From Phenylobacterium sp. RIFCSPHIGHO2_01_FULL_69_31 (GTDB lineage: Bacteria > Pseudomonadota > Alphaproteobacteria > Caulobacterales > Caulobacteraceae), in contig NZ_MHXN01000034.1 in NCBI RefSeq assembly GCF_001824475.1, forward strand, positions 87,414-151,413: a stretch of 64,000 nucleotides of DNA, in the 5' to 3' direction. Every line of letters starts with the position of its first letter. The stretch's first letter is position 1. The notes under the pieces were generated by a model. The model ran no database searches. It saw only the letters and a list, made by a program, of their open reading frames with translations, and was not told the origin of the DNA. Shown here in pieces: positions 16,117 through 23,827 of this stretch. The position numbers were made by a program, and so were the translations under genes.

Positions 16117-16995
16117 GTGGTTGACATCAAGACGGTGGGCGTCATCGGCGCCGGTCAAATGGGTTCCGGCATCGCCCACGTCTGCGCCCTCGGCGGCTAC
16201 GATGTGCTGCTTCACGATGTGAGCCCCGAGCGGATCGACCAGGGCATCGCCCAGATCGAGAAGAACATGGCCCGCCAGGTGTCGCGCGGGATCATCGAGC
16301 ACACGGCGATGGAAGCCGCCATCGCCCGTATCAAGCCGGCGGCGGAACTGCAGAGCATCGGCAAGACCGACCTGGCTATCGAGGCGGCGACAGAAAACGA
16401 GGAGACCAAGAAGACGATCTTCAAGGCGCTGCAGCCGCATCTGACCCCGCACACCCTGCTGGCGTCGAACACCTCCTCGATCTCGATCACCCGGCTGGCC
16501 TCGACCACGGACCGCCCCGGCAAGTTCATCGGCCTGCACTTCATGAACCCCGCCCCGGTCATGAAACTGGTGGAGATCATCCGCGGCATCGCCACCGACG
16601 CCGACACCTACGAACTGGCCGTCAGCTTCGCCCAGTCGCTGGGCAAGACCACCTCGAACGCCGAGGACTTCCCCGCCTTCATCGTCAACCGCGTGCTGGT
16701 GCCGATGATCAACGAGGCGATCTACACCCTGTACGAAGGGGTCGGCACGGTCGACGCCATCGACACGGCGCTGCGGCTCGGCGCCAACCACCCGATGGGC
16801 CCGCTGGAATTGGGCGACTTCATCGGTCTCGACACGGTGCTGTCGATCATGAACGTGCTGTACGAGGGCCTGGCGGACTCCAAGTACCGACCCTGCCCGC
16901 TGCTGGTGAAATACGTCGAGGCCGGCTGGCTCGGCCGCAAGTCGGGTCGCGGCTTCTACGATTATCGCGGCGACAAGCCCGTCCCGACGCGCTGA
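16117..16995 (+). CDS. 3-hydroxybutyryl-CoA dehydrogenase
   Basis: 292 aa. The NAD-binding Rossmann motif is GVIGAGQMGSGIAHV at about residues 8-22. The ASNTSSISIT and GLHFMNPAPVMKLVEII segments carry the catalytic Ser/His region, and FIVNRVLVPMINEAI starts the dimerisation domain. Single-domain enzymes of this length (about 290 aa) act on acetoacetyl-CoA/3-hydroxybutyryl-CoA in PHB, butyrate or ethylmalonyl-CoA metabolism, unlike the long FadB fusions. The start is GTG 16117, preceded by GAAGGA at proper spacing. Confidence 0.93.
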   Translation: MVDIKTVGVIGAGQMGSGIAHVCALGGYDVLLHDVSPERIDQGIAQIEKNMARQVSRGIIEHTAMEAAIARIKPAAELQSIGKTDLAIEAATENEETKKTIFKALQPHLTPHTLLASNTSSISITRLASTTDRPGKFIGLHFMNPAPVMKLVEIIRGIATDADTYELAVSFAQSLGKTTSNAEDFPAFIVNRVLVPMINEAIYTLYEGVGTVDAIDTALRLGANHPMGPLELGDFIGLDTVLSIMNVLYEGLADSKYRPCPLLVKYVEAGWLGRKSGRGFYDYRGDKPVPTR

Positions 16996-17011
16996 TCTTT
17001 TTGCGCCGGCC

Positions 17012-17038
17012 TGTCGGGCTGGGGCATTCTCCGCCGTC
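17012..17038 (+). promoter_or_regulatory. Putative ECF42 promoter upstream of the YCII/sigma operon
   Basis: TGTCGG (17012-17017), a 17-bp spacer and CGTC (17035-17038), ending 27 bp before the start codon. The same arrangement with the same spacer length occurs before the VOC gene at 18744-18770. It resembles the motif reported for ECF42 sigma factors (TGTCGA-type -35, CGA/TC -10). Confidence 0.6.
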
Positions 17039-17065
17039 CTAGAGACGAACGCGGAGACCCTGAAA

Positions 17066-17458
17066 ATGCTGTACGCCCTGCTGTGCTACAACGATGAGGA
17101 CGTCGTCTGGGCCTGGGACAAGAAGCAGGACGGCGAGGTGATGCAGCGCCTGGGCGTCGTCCGCGACCGCCTGGAGGCCGCCGGCAAGCTGGGCCCCTCG
17201 CTGCGGCTGCTGCCGACCACGGCCGCCACGACCTTCCGCAAGAGTGACCCGCCCCTGGTGATCGACGGCCCGTTCGCCGAGACCAAGGAGCAATTGCTGG
17301 GCATCTACATCATCGACGTGGCCGACCTGGACGAGGCGCTGCAGGTCGCCCGGGATCTGGGCGAGGCCAATCCCGGCGGCGCCTACGAGATCCGTCCCCT
17401 GGCGGTCTACAACACCGGCTCGCCGGAGGCCGTGGCCAAGGGCGTGGCCACCGCATGA
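17066..17458 (+). CDS. YCII-related (DGPF-domain) protein
   Basis: 130 aa. It has the DGPF signature itself, VIDGPFAETKEQLLGIYIIDVADLDEAL, in the ferredoxin-like YCII fold. The function of DGPF proteins is not settled; some YCII proteins act as small dehydrochlorinase- or lactone-type enzymes. Comparative work ties DGPF genes to ECF42 sigma factors, exactly the arrangement here: the stop overlaps the start of the sigma gene as ATGA at 17455-17458. A promoter motif shared with the VOC gene lies upstream. Confidence 0.9.
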   Translation: MLYALLCYNDEDVVWAWDKKQDGEVMQRLGVVRDRLEAAGKLGPSLRLLPTTAATTFRKSDPPLVIDGPFAETKEQLLGIYIIDVADLDEALQVARDLGEANPGGAYEIRPLAVYNTGSPEAVAKGVATA

Positions 17459-18732
17459 GCCACGACCTGGCCTGGATCAACGCGGCGATCTCGGCCGCGC
17501 GGCCCCAGGCCGTCGGCGCGCTCCTGCGCTATTTCCGCGACCTGGACACCGCCGAGGAAGCCTTCCAGGACGCCTGCCTGCGGGCGCTGAATAACTGGCC
17601 CCGGAACGGGCCGCCGCGCGATCCCGCCGCCTGGCTGATCATGGTCGGCCGCAACGCCGCCCTGGACGGCGTGCGCAAGCGCTCGCGCCAGACCGAGCTG
17701 CCGCCCGAGGACACCCTGTCGGACCTGGACGACGCCGAGACGCGCGTCGCCGAGCAGATCGACGCCTCCGACTACCGCGATGACGTCCTGCGCCTGATGT
17801 TCATCTGCTGCCATCCGGACCTGCCCGCCACGCAGCAGGTGGCGCTGGCCCTGCGGATCGTCTCTGGCCTGTCGGTGAAGCAGATCGCCCGCGCCTTCCT
17901 GGCGTCGGAGGCGGCCATGGAACAGCGGATCACCCGCGCGAAGGCCCGCGTGGCGGCCGGAGACGCCGAGTTCGCTACCCCGGGTCCGGTCGAGCGGGCC
18001 GAGCGGCTCGCGGCGGTGGCGGCCATGCTCTACCTGGTCTTCAACGAGGGCTATTCGGCTGGCGACAATCCGGCCCGCGCCCAGCTGTGCGGCGAGGCGA
18101 TCCGGCTGGCCCGCCTGCTGTTGCGACTCTACCAGACCGAGCCCGAGATCATGGGCCTCCTGGCGCTGATGCTGATCCAGCATGCGCGCACGCCCGCCCG
18201 CTTCGACGCCGAAGGCCAGATCGTGCTGCTGGAAGACCAGGATCGCACACTCTGGAACCGGCCGATGATCAACGAGGGCCTGGCCCTGATCGACAAGGCG
18301 ATGCGGCATCGCCGGCCAGGCGCCTACCAGGTCCAGGCCGCCATCGCCGCCCTGCACGCCCGCGCCCCGACGCCGGCCGACACCGACTGGGCCCAGATCG
18401 ACCGCCTGTACGCCAGCCTGGAGCGGCTGACGCCGTCGCCGGTGGTCACGCTCAATCGTGCGGTGGCGGTGAGCAAGGTGGCCGGGCCAGAGGCGGCGCT
18501 GGAGATGATCGCCCCGCTGGCCGACAAGCTCTCGGGATATTTCCACTTCCACGGCTTGGCAGGGGCGCTGAACCTGGAACTCGGGCGCCACGCCGAGGCG
18601 CGCACGGCCTTCGACCGCGCCATCGCCCTGGCCAACACCGCCGCCGAGGCGTCGCACATCCGCCAGCACCTGGACCGCCTGATGGCCGACCACCCTCCGC
18701 CGGACGAACGGGCGGCCACGCGGGCGAAATAG
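17455..18732 (+). CDS. ECF42-type RNA polymerase sigma factor with C-terminal extension
   Basis: 425 aa, more than twice the length of a minimal ECF sigma. Region sigma2 spans about residues 10-80 (YFRDLDTAEEAFQDACLRAL; WLIMVGRNAALDGVRKR). Sigma4 lies at about 115-160 (LRIVSGLSVKQIARAFLASEAAMEQRITRAK). A long helical C-terminal domain with TPR-like character follows, containing YLVFNEGYSA and EAIRLARLLLRLYQTEPEIMGLLALMLIQHARTPAR-type helices. This architecture and the DGPF partner define group ECF42, which lacks a classical anti-sigma factor. It is coupled to the YCII gene by ATGA. Confidence 0.92.
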   Translation: MSHDLAWINAAISAARPQAVGALLRYFRDLDTAEEAFQDACLRALNNWPRNGPPRDPAAWLIMVGRNAALDGVRKRSRQTELPPEDTLSDLDDAETRVAEQIDASDYRDDVLRLMFICCHPDLPATQQVALALRIVSGLSVKQIARAFLASEAAMEQRITRAKARVAAGDAEFATPGPVERAERLAAVAAMLYLVFNEGYSAGDNPARAQLCGEAIRLARLLLRLYQTEPEIMGLLALMLIQHARTPARFDAEGQIVLLEDQDRTLWNRPMINEGLALIDKAMRHRRPGAYQVQAAIAALHARAPTPADTDWAQIDRLYASLERLTPSPVVTLNRAVAVSKVAGPEAALEMIAPLADKLSGYFHFHGLAGALNLELGRHAEARTAFDRAIALANTAAEASHIRQHLDRLMADHPPPDERAATRAK

Positions 18733-18743
18733 TTCGGGCCCGT

Positions 18744-18770
18744 TGTCGGATCTGGGGCCCGTCGATCGTC
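18744..18770 (+). promoter_or_regulatory. Putative ECF42 promoter upstream of the VOC gene
   Basis: TGTCGG (18744-18749), a 17-bp spacer, and CGTC (18767-18770), 30 bp before the VOC start codon. It matches the element before the YCII gene in sequence and spacing, and also shares a CTGGGGC block just after the first hexamer. Confidence 0.6.
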
Positions 18771-18800
18771 CTCTGGGTAAGCAAGCCGGAGGAGTTCGAG

Positions 18801-19223
18801 ATGTCTGAAGCAGCCGAAGCGCCCGCAATGCCCCAGGTGCAGACCAAGGGCGGTGTCGTCGCCTACCTGGCCGTCGACGGCGCCCTCAAGGCGGCGGACT
18901 TCTACACGAAGGCCTTCGCGGCCGAGACCGCCTTCGCTCACCCGGCCGACGAGAAGGGGCGGACCATGCACATCCACCTCTACATCAATGGCTCGTCGGT
19001 GATGCTGGGCGATTTCTACCCCGAGCATGGCCACGCGAAGGAAGCGCCCGCCGCCTTCACGATGCAGCTGATCGTGAGCGACTGCCAGGCGTGGTTTGAC
19101 CGCGCCGTCGCCGCCGGCTGTGAGGCCCTGGTTCCCCCGCAGGCGATGTTCTGGGGCGACATCTGGGGTCAGGTCCGCGACCCGTTCGGTTTCGTCTGGG
19201 CCTTCGATCAGCCGGCCGCGTAG
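18801..19223 (+). CDS. VOC (glyoxalase/bleomycin-resistance fold) family protein
   Basis: 140 aa. It reads as one paired beta-alpha-beta-beta-beta fold: GVVAYLAVDGALKAADFYTKAFAAE at the front, MHIHLYINGSSVMLGDFYPEHG in the middle, and WGDIWGQVRDPFGFVWAF at the end. The last segment is the PhnB-like signature. The start ATG 18801 has an ideal GGAGGAG upstream. Since it follows an ECF42 sigma gene and carries the same promoter motif, it is the likely downstream target of that sigma factor. Its ligand is not predictable. Confidence 0.9.
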   Translation: MSEAAEAPAMPQVQTKGGVVAYLAVDGALKAADFYTKAFAAETAFAHPADEKGRTMHIHLYINGSSVMLGDFYPEHGHAKEAPAAFTMQLIVSDCQAWFDRAVAAGCEALVPPQAMFWGDIWGQVRDPFGFVWAFDQPAA

Positions 19224-19239
19224 GAACGCGACGGCAGGC

Positions 19240-19276
19240 GCGCCCGCGGCCGCCCTCCCCCTCCGGCCGCGGGCGC
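19240..19276 (+). terminator. Strong GC-rich hairpin after the VOC gene
   Basis: A perfect 13-bp stem (19240-19252 with 19264-19276) around a C-rich 11-nt loop, 17 bp after the VOC stop. The following T content is low (GTTCCGATT), so it may be a weak intrinsic terminator or an mRNA end stabiliser. Confidence 0.55.
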
Positions 19277-19282
19277 CGTTCC

Positions 19283-19368
19283 GATTCGGCGTTAACCAAT
19301 CCCGAACCCGGGGCATGGTTAATGAATTCGACGAGCCCGGTAACCACAGCGGATACTCCGGGTGATTC
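19283..19368 (+). promoter_or_regulatory. tipF upstream region with GANTC and TTAACC sites
   Basis: Two GATTC sites (19283-19287 and 19364-19368), TTAACC (19292-19297) and the reverse GGTTAA (19317-19322) lie within 100 bp of the tipF start. In Caulobacter, GANTC is methylated by CcrM and read by GcrA, and TTAACC is a CtrA half-site. No full CtrA box is present. Cell-cycle control is inferred. Confidence 0.4.
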
Positions 19369-19380
19369 GGAACAGGATCC

Positions 19381-20628
19381 ATGCGGCGGCTCACTCTCGC
19401 GCTACTCTGTGCGACCTACCTCTGCCTCTCCCTGATCGTTGCGCTCAGCCTGTGGCGCAACGGCATGGGCTGGGGCGTGGCCCTTTCGTCCATGATGGGT
19501 TGCTTTGGCCTGTGCCTGGCCTCGCACGGCATGATCATGCGCTTCCTGGAGATGCGTGAGATCCGCGGCGAGGTCGAGGCCGTGCGCGACGCTCACCGCA
19601 TCCTGCTGGACCAGGTGGTCCGCATTGATGGCCGGCTGACCGAGGTCGCCTCGGTGGTCGAGGCCGACAAGTCCCGCTCGACCGAACTGTCCGGCGAGGT
19701 CCACCTGCTGGAGAAGCTGGTCCAGAAGATGAGCCGGCGGTTCGACGAGCCCCAGGCCCCCTATCTCGCCGCCCGCGGCGGCCAGGACCTGCGTCCGCCC
19801 CGCGGCATGATGGAGATCGTCCGCGAGGCGCTCTCCGAGAACCGGGTCGACCTCTACCTCCAGCCGGTGGTGGGCCTGCCCCAGCGCAAGACGGTGTTCT
19901 ACGAAAGCTTCTCCCGCCTGCGCGACGCCTCGGGCCAGGTGATCATGCCGGGCGAGTACCTGGCCGTGGCCGAGCCCGCCGGACTGGTCACCGCCATCGA
20001 CAACCTGCTGCTGTTCCGCTGCGTGCAGATCGTCCGGCGCCTGGCGCGCCAGGACCGCCGCGTCGGCATCTTCTGCAACATCTCGATGTCCAGCCTGGGC
20101 GACGACGATTTCTTCCCGCAGTTCCTCGACCTGCTGCGCGCCAACCGCGACCTGGCCCCGGCCCTGGTGTTCGAGGTGGGGCAGGCGGCGTTCGAAGGCC
20201 GCAACGCGGTCCAGGCGCGCAACATGGCCCGGCTTGCCGACCTCGGCTTCCGGTTCTCGATCGACAAGGTGACCAATCTCGACCTCGACCTGCAGGACCT
20301 GACGCGCTCGGACGTGAAGTTCGTGAAGGTGGCCGCCCAGACCCTGCTGGACGAGCTGACCGAGGTCGACGACCGGCTGGTCCTGCGCTCAATGCCCGAC
20401 CTGGCGGCCGAGGACTTCGCCCTGCTGCTGCGCCGCTACGGCGTCGATCTCGTCGCCGAGAAGGTGGAGAGCGAGCGGCAGGTGGTGGATATCCTGGACC
20501 TCGACATCCAGCTGGGCCAGGGTCACCTGTTCGGCGAGCCCCGCGCGATCAAGAACGACGTCCTCGCCGAGGCCGGCGCCCCGCCGCCTTCGAACGTGGA
20601 GCGACTGCGCGGCCGGGCCGCCGCCTGA
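19381..20628 (+). CDS. tipF: TipF-like flagellar positioning protein (membrane, coiled coil, EAL domain)
   Basis: 415 aa. There are two N-terminal transmembrane segments (about residues 3-22 and 30-52), a coiled coil at about 55-115 (EIRGEVEAVRDAHRILLDQVVRI onward), and a C-terminal EAL-type domain (about 135-395). The catalytic EAL signature is changed to FYESF, and several metal-ligand motifs are altered, so it should bind c-di-GMP without cleaving it. This is the architecture of Caulobacter TipF, a c-di-GMP receptor that localises to the new pole with TipN and recruits flagellar switch proteins. A generic degenerate EAL protein is the alternative. Confidence 0.82.
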   Translation: MRRLTLALLCATYLCLSLIVALSLWRNGMGWGVALSSMMGCFGLCLASHGMIMRFLEMREIRGEVEAVRDAHRILLDQVVRIDGRLTEVASVVEADKSRSTELSGEVHLLEKLVQKMSRRFDEPQAPYLAARGGQDLRPPRGMMEIVREALSENRVDLYLQPVVGLPQRKTVFYESFSRLRDASGQVIMPGEYLAVAEPAGLVTAIDNLLLFRCVQIVRRLARQDRRVGIFCNISMSSLGDDDFFPQFLDLLRANRDLAPALVFEVGQAAFEGRNAVQARNMARLADLGFRFSIDKVTNLDLDLQDLTRSDVKFVKVAAQTLLDELTEVDDRLVLRSMPDLAAEDFALLLRRYGVDLVAEKVESERQVVDILDLDIQLGQGHLFGEPRAIKNDVLAEAGAPPPSNVERLRGRAAA

Positions 20629-20688
20629 TCGCGCGAAAGGACCCTCGCCGCTCGCGCGGCGGGGTCGGACTGTGCTACCCGCGCGGCC

Positions 20689-21552
20689 ATGACCTCCCCC
20701 ACACCGATCCAGGGGCTCTCCGAGCTCGCCGGCCGCTATGACGTCCTGCTTTGCGACGTCTGGGGCGTGATCCACAATGGCCGGGAAAGCTTCTCCGAGG
20801 CGTGCGCGGCGCTGGCGCGATTCCGGGCGGAGGTGGGGCCGGTGATCCTGATCTCCAACGCCCCGCGGCCTCACGGCCCCATCGTCGATCAGCTCGACGC
20901 CCTGGGCGTGCCCCGGGCGGCCTGGACCCGCATCGTCACCTCGGGCGACGCCACCCGCGTCCTGCTGGCCGAGCGCGCGCCTGGCCCGGTCTGGAAGATC
21001 GGCCCCGACCGCGACGCGCCGCTCTACGAAGGTCTGGACCTGGCCGACAGCGGCCCGGACGATGCGGCCTTCATCTCGGTGACCGGACCCTACGACGACG
21101 AGAACGACGAGCCGGGCGACTACCGCGACCGCTTCATCGCCTGCGCCGCCCGGGGCCTGGACCTGATCTGCGCCAACCCCGACATCGTGGTCCAGCGCGG
21201 CGACAAGCTGATCTACTGCGGCGGCGCCCTGGCCCAGCTCTACGAGAGCCTGGGCGGCCGGGCGGTGATGGCCGGCAAGCCCTACGCGCCGATCTACGAG
21301 ATGGCGCTGGCCCAGGCCGAGGCGGAATTGGGGCGCCCTGCCGACCCCCGCCGGGTGCTTTGCGTGGGCGACGGCCTGCCGACGGACGTGCGCGGCGCCA
21401 ACGCCCGGGCGCTCGACATCCTCTTCGTGGCCAACGGAATCCACGGCGCCGAAACCGTAGGTAAGGACGGACTCAACCTGGCCGTGATAAATGACCTCCT
21501 GCGACAAGAAGGCCTACAGGCGACCTGGGCCATAGCCGATATGGGTTGGTAA
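20689..21552 (+). CDS. HAD-superfamily class IIA hydrolase (TIGR01459 type)
   Basis: 287 aa. HAD motif I is LLCDVWGVIHNG (nucleophile Asp), motif II is VILISNAPRP, and motifs III/IV are MAGKPYAPIYEMAL and RVLCVGDGLPTDVRGANA. The class IIA cap, an alpha/beta insert between motifs II and III, is present. Relatives include NagD, AraL and phosphoglycolate-phosphatase-like enzymes; the alphaproteobacterial subgroup often reads DVWGVxHNG like this one. The substrate is not known. It follows tipF after a GC-rich hairpin near 20641-20665. Confidence 0.9.
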   Translation: MTSPTPIQGLSELAGRYDVLLCDVWGVIHNGRESFSEACAALARFRAEVGPVILISNAPRPHGPIVDQLDALGVPRAAWTRIVTSGDATRVLLAERAPGPVWKIGPDRDAPLYEGLDLADSGPDDAAFISVTGPYDDENDEPGDYRDRFIACAARGLDLICANPDIVVQRGDKLIYCGGALAQLYESLGGRAVMAGKPYAPIYEMALAQAEAELGRPADPRRVLCVGDGLPTDVRGANARALDILFVANGIHGAETVGKDGLNLAVINDLLRQEGLQATWAIADMGW

Positions 21553-21629
21553 GGGGCGGGAATCGCGGCGCTGGCGAGCACGGGTCAGCGCGGCGGAAGA
21601 CGCAGATGAACGGCTTCAGGGGAGCTGCC

Positions 21630-22052
21630 GTGCAAGGTTTCTATTTCGACGATCTATCCGTCGGTCAGACGGCGGAGATGAGTCGCGTCGTCGGCGCGGC
21701 CGATATCGAGGCGTTCGCCGAGGTCTCGGGCGACCTCAACCCCGTCCACCTGGACGAGGCCTACGCCAAGACCACCACCTTCGGAGAGCGGATCGCCCAC
21801 GGCATGCTGTCGGCGGCCTACATCTCGGCGCTGCTGGGCACCCGGCTGCCGGGGCCGGGGGTGATCTACCTCTCGCAGTCGCTGCGGTTCCGGCGGCCGG
21901 TGAAGATCGGCGACGTGGTCGTCGCGCGGGTCACGGTGAAGACGCTGAACGCCAGCCGCGCGCATGTGACCCTCGACACCACCTGCGAGGTCAGCGGCAA
22001 GACCGTGGTCGAAGGCGAAGCTCTAGTGATTGCGCCGCGCCGTCCCGCATGA
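21630..22052 (+). CDS. MaoC-family (R)-specific enoyl-CoA hydratase-like protein
   Basis: 140 aa from GTG 21630, chosen because AGGGGAG lies 5 bases upstream and the family normally begins close to the FDDLSVGQ segment; ATG 21606 is an alternative. The hot-dog fold signature contains the catalytic Asp and His: FAEVSGDLNPVHLDEAYA then FGERIAHGMLSAAYISALLGT. The ending YLSQSLRFRRPVKIGDVV also fits. Such enzymes hydrate crotonyl- or longer enoyl-CoA to (R)-3-hydroxyacyl-CoA (PhaJ-like, feeding PHA). Its position just before ribF looks incidental. Confidence 0.88.
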   Translation: MQGFYFDDLSVGQTAEMSRVVGAADIEAFAEVSGDLNPVHLDEAYAKTTTFGERIAHGMLSAAYISALLGTRLPGPGVIYLSQSLRFRRPVKIGDVVVARVTVKTLNASRAHVTLDTTCEVSGKTVVEGEALVIAPRRPA

Positions 22053-22065
22053 CTTAAACGGGCGC

Positions 22066-23007
22066 ATGAAGCGCATCCGGGTCATTCGGGGTTGGAAGGA
22101 TCTGCCGCAGAGCGATCGCGGGGCGGCGGTCGCCATGGGCAGTTTCGATGGGGTTCACCTAGGCCACCAGCAGGTGATCGAGCTGGCCGCGCGGGCGGCG
22201 CATGATCTGGGCGCGCCGCTGGGCGTCATCACCTTCGATCCGCATCCCAGGGTCTATTTCCGACCCGACGAGCCGGCCTTCCGCCTGATGAAGACCGACC
22301 AGCAGGCCCGCGCGCTGGAAAAGCTGAACGTCGACATGCTGTACGTCCTGCCGCTCGAGGCCGAGCTGGCGGGCATGACCGACCGCGAGTTCGCCACACG
22401 GGTCCTGCACCAGGGCCTGGGCGCGCGGCACGTGGCCGTGGGCTTCGACAATTCCTTTGGCAAGGGCCGCACCGGGACGCCGCAGACCATGCGGGCCTAT
22501 GGCCAGGAGCTGGGTTTCGGGGTCAGCGTCGCCGAGCCGGTGGGGGACGTGGACGGCGACAAGTTCTCATCCACGGCGGTTCGCGCCGCGCTTCGCGACG
22601 GGCGCCCGCAGGACGCCGCGGAAATCCTCGGACGGCCGTTCGCCATCGAGGGGCCGGTGCAGCGGGGCCGCCAGCTCGGCCGCAAGCTGGGCTTCCCGAC
22701 CGCCAACGTCGATCTCGCCGACTATGTGACGCCGCGGTTCGGCGTCTACGCCACCCGCACGCGCCTGTCGGACGGCCGCGAGTTCTCGGGTGTGGCCAAT
22801 ATCGGCGTCAACCCGACGGTCCAGGGTGTGACCCGGCCGCTGCTGGAGGTGTGGCTGTTCGACTTCGACGAGGACATCTACGACCGGGTCATCGAGACAG
22901 ACCTGATCGCCTTCCTCCGTCCCGAGGAAAAATTCGAGACGCTGGAGATCATGACCGAGCAGGTCATGCGGGACGCGGCCCGGGCGCGGCAGATCCTGGA
23001 GGCCTGA
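22066..23007 (+). CDS. ribF: Bifunctional riboflavin kinase / FAD synthetase
   Basis: 313 aa. The N-terminal FAD-synthetase domain has AVAMGSFDGVHLGHQQVI (nucleotidylyltransferase HxGH type) and VGFDNSFGKGRTG. The C-terminal flavokinase domain has RGRQLGRKLGFPTANVDL and GVANIGVNPTV. The enzyme converts riboflavin to FMN and then FAD in the cytoplasm. In many bacteria ribF is followed directly by ileS and lspA; here a 1.3-kb minus-strand cluster lies between ribF and ileS. Start ATG 22066 gives the canonical N-terminus. Confidence 0.97.
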   Translation: MKRIRVIRGWKDLPQSDRGAAVAMGSFDGVHLGHQQVIELAARAAHDLGAPLGVITFDPHPRVYFRPDEPAFRLMKTDQQARALEKLNVDMLYVLPLEAELAGMTDREFATRVLHQGLGARHVAVGFDNSFGKGRTGTPQTMRAYGQELGFGVSVAEPVGDVDGDKFSSTAVRAALRDGRPQDAAEILGRPFAIEGPVQRGRQLGRKLGFPTANVDLADYVTPRFGVYATRTRLSDGREFSGVANIGVNPTVQGVTRPLLEVWLFDFDEDIYDRVIETDLIAFLRPEEKFETLEIMTEQVMRDAARARQILEA

Positions 23008-23013
23008 GGCGCC

Positions 23014-23271
23014 TCAGCGGGCGACGGTGATGTCCTTGATCAGGGCCTGCACCGTGGCCTTCTCGCCGACGTTCCAGAGGGCCTTCAGATAGGCCAGGGT
23101 GCGGACGGCCGCCTCGTCCTGCTTCCAGTCGCAGCCGTGGAAGCGGCAGCGCTCGAAGACCGGCGGCGGGCCGCCCGAATAGACCAGGCGGCAGTCGCGG
23201 AACTCGCAGTCCGTGAAGGTCTCGCCGTCCAGCACGACGGTCTCATGGTTGTAGTTGACGCCACTGGTCAT
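23014..23271 (-). CDS. Small hypothetical protein with pentapeptide-like segments
   Basis: 85 aa. The central part (FTDCEFRDCRLVYSG, FERCRFHGCDW) has alternating aromatic/Cys spacing like a short pentapeptide-repeat helix, too short for a full quadrilateral coil. Five cysteines are present. The C-terminus is a helix (AYLKALWNVGEKATVQALIKDI). It is the last gene of the five-gene cluster led by the cold-shock gene, 8 bp after the preceding stop. Family function is not known to me. Confidence 0.7.
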   Translation of the reverse strand: MTSGVNYNHETVVLDGETFTDCEFRDCRLVYSGGPPPVFERCRFHGCDWKQDEAAVRTLAYLKALWNVGEKATVQALIKDITVAR

Positions 23272-23279
23272 CGGTCTTC

Positions 23280-23438
23280 TCAGGTCTCGTCGGTCGTGTC
23301 GCTGGGGGTCGCGGCGTCGGTCTCGGCGCGCTCGCGGTCGCGCTGTTCGCGCTTGGCGGCGGCCTTTTCGGCCGTCTTGGCGGCCTTCTGGCGTTCCCGT
23401 TCCAGGCGCTCGAACTGGTAGTTGGGCTTCCTGGGCAT
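23280..23438 (-). CDS. 52-aa basic helical protein
   Basis: A short gene with a clear AAGGAG ribosome-binding site (23446-23451 on the complement). The product begins MPRKPNYQFERLERERQKAA, continues as a Lys/Arg/Glu/Ala-rich helix and ends in an acidic tail. Similar tiny MPxKPNYxxE proteins are common in alphaproteobacteria and lack an assigned function. The gene sits 24 bp after the DUF6481 stop and 8 bp before the 85-aa gene, consistent with one operon. Its charge pattern suggests binding to RNA or ribosomes, which is inference. Confidence 0.75.
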   Translation of the reverse strand: MPRKPNYQFERLERERQKAAKTAEKAAAKREQRDRERAETDAATPSDTTDET

Positions 23439-23462
23439 GGGTCGCGCTCCTTAGATAAGGTG

Positions 23463-23819
23463 TCAGCGCGCCTTGCGGGCGGCGTAGCGGGCGTCGCGCT
23501 TGGCCTTCTGTTCGGCCTTCGTCAGCGCCTTGCGCTCCTTGCGCTCGCCACGCTTGGCTTCGAGCGCCGCGGCGGCGAGGCTCTCGTCCGAGAGGCGGGC
23601 GGCTTCGGCCGCATCGGCAGCCGCCTGGATGCGGGCGGCCTTGGCCTCGGCCCGGGCTTCGCGCACCTGCGCCAGCTCGGCCTCGCGCGCGACGGCGCGG
23701 GGCTGGAAGTCCGAGGCGGTGATGGTCGGCTTGGGCCGGAAGTTGGCCAGCAGCGCCTTCTTGGCGTCAGCGGCGGTCTTCAGCCGTTCCGAAAAGCCCG
23801 TGCGTTGAAATTCGCTCAT
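23463..23819 (-). CDS. DUF6481-family basic protein
   Basis: 118 aa, almost entirely helical and very rich in Ala, Lys, Arg and Glu. The N-terminus FSERLKTAADAKKALLANFRPKP and the tail KAEQKAKRDARYAARKAR match my memory of DUF6481, a widespread alphaproteobacterial family without known function. It follows the 66-aa gene by 8 bp, downstream of the cold-shock gene. The high charge and disorder suggest an RNA- or DNA-binding accessory. Confidence 0.75.
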   Translation of the reverse strand: MSEFQRTGFSERLKTAADAKKALLANFRPKPTITASDFQPRAVAREAELAQVREARAEAKAARIQAAADAAEAARLSDESLAAAALEAKRGERKERKALTKAEQKAKRDARYAARKAR

Positions 23820-23827
23820 GAAATCCT

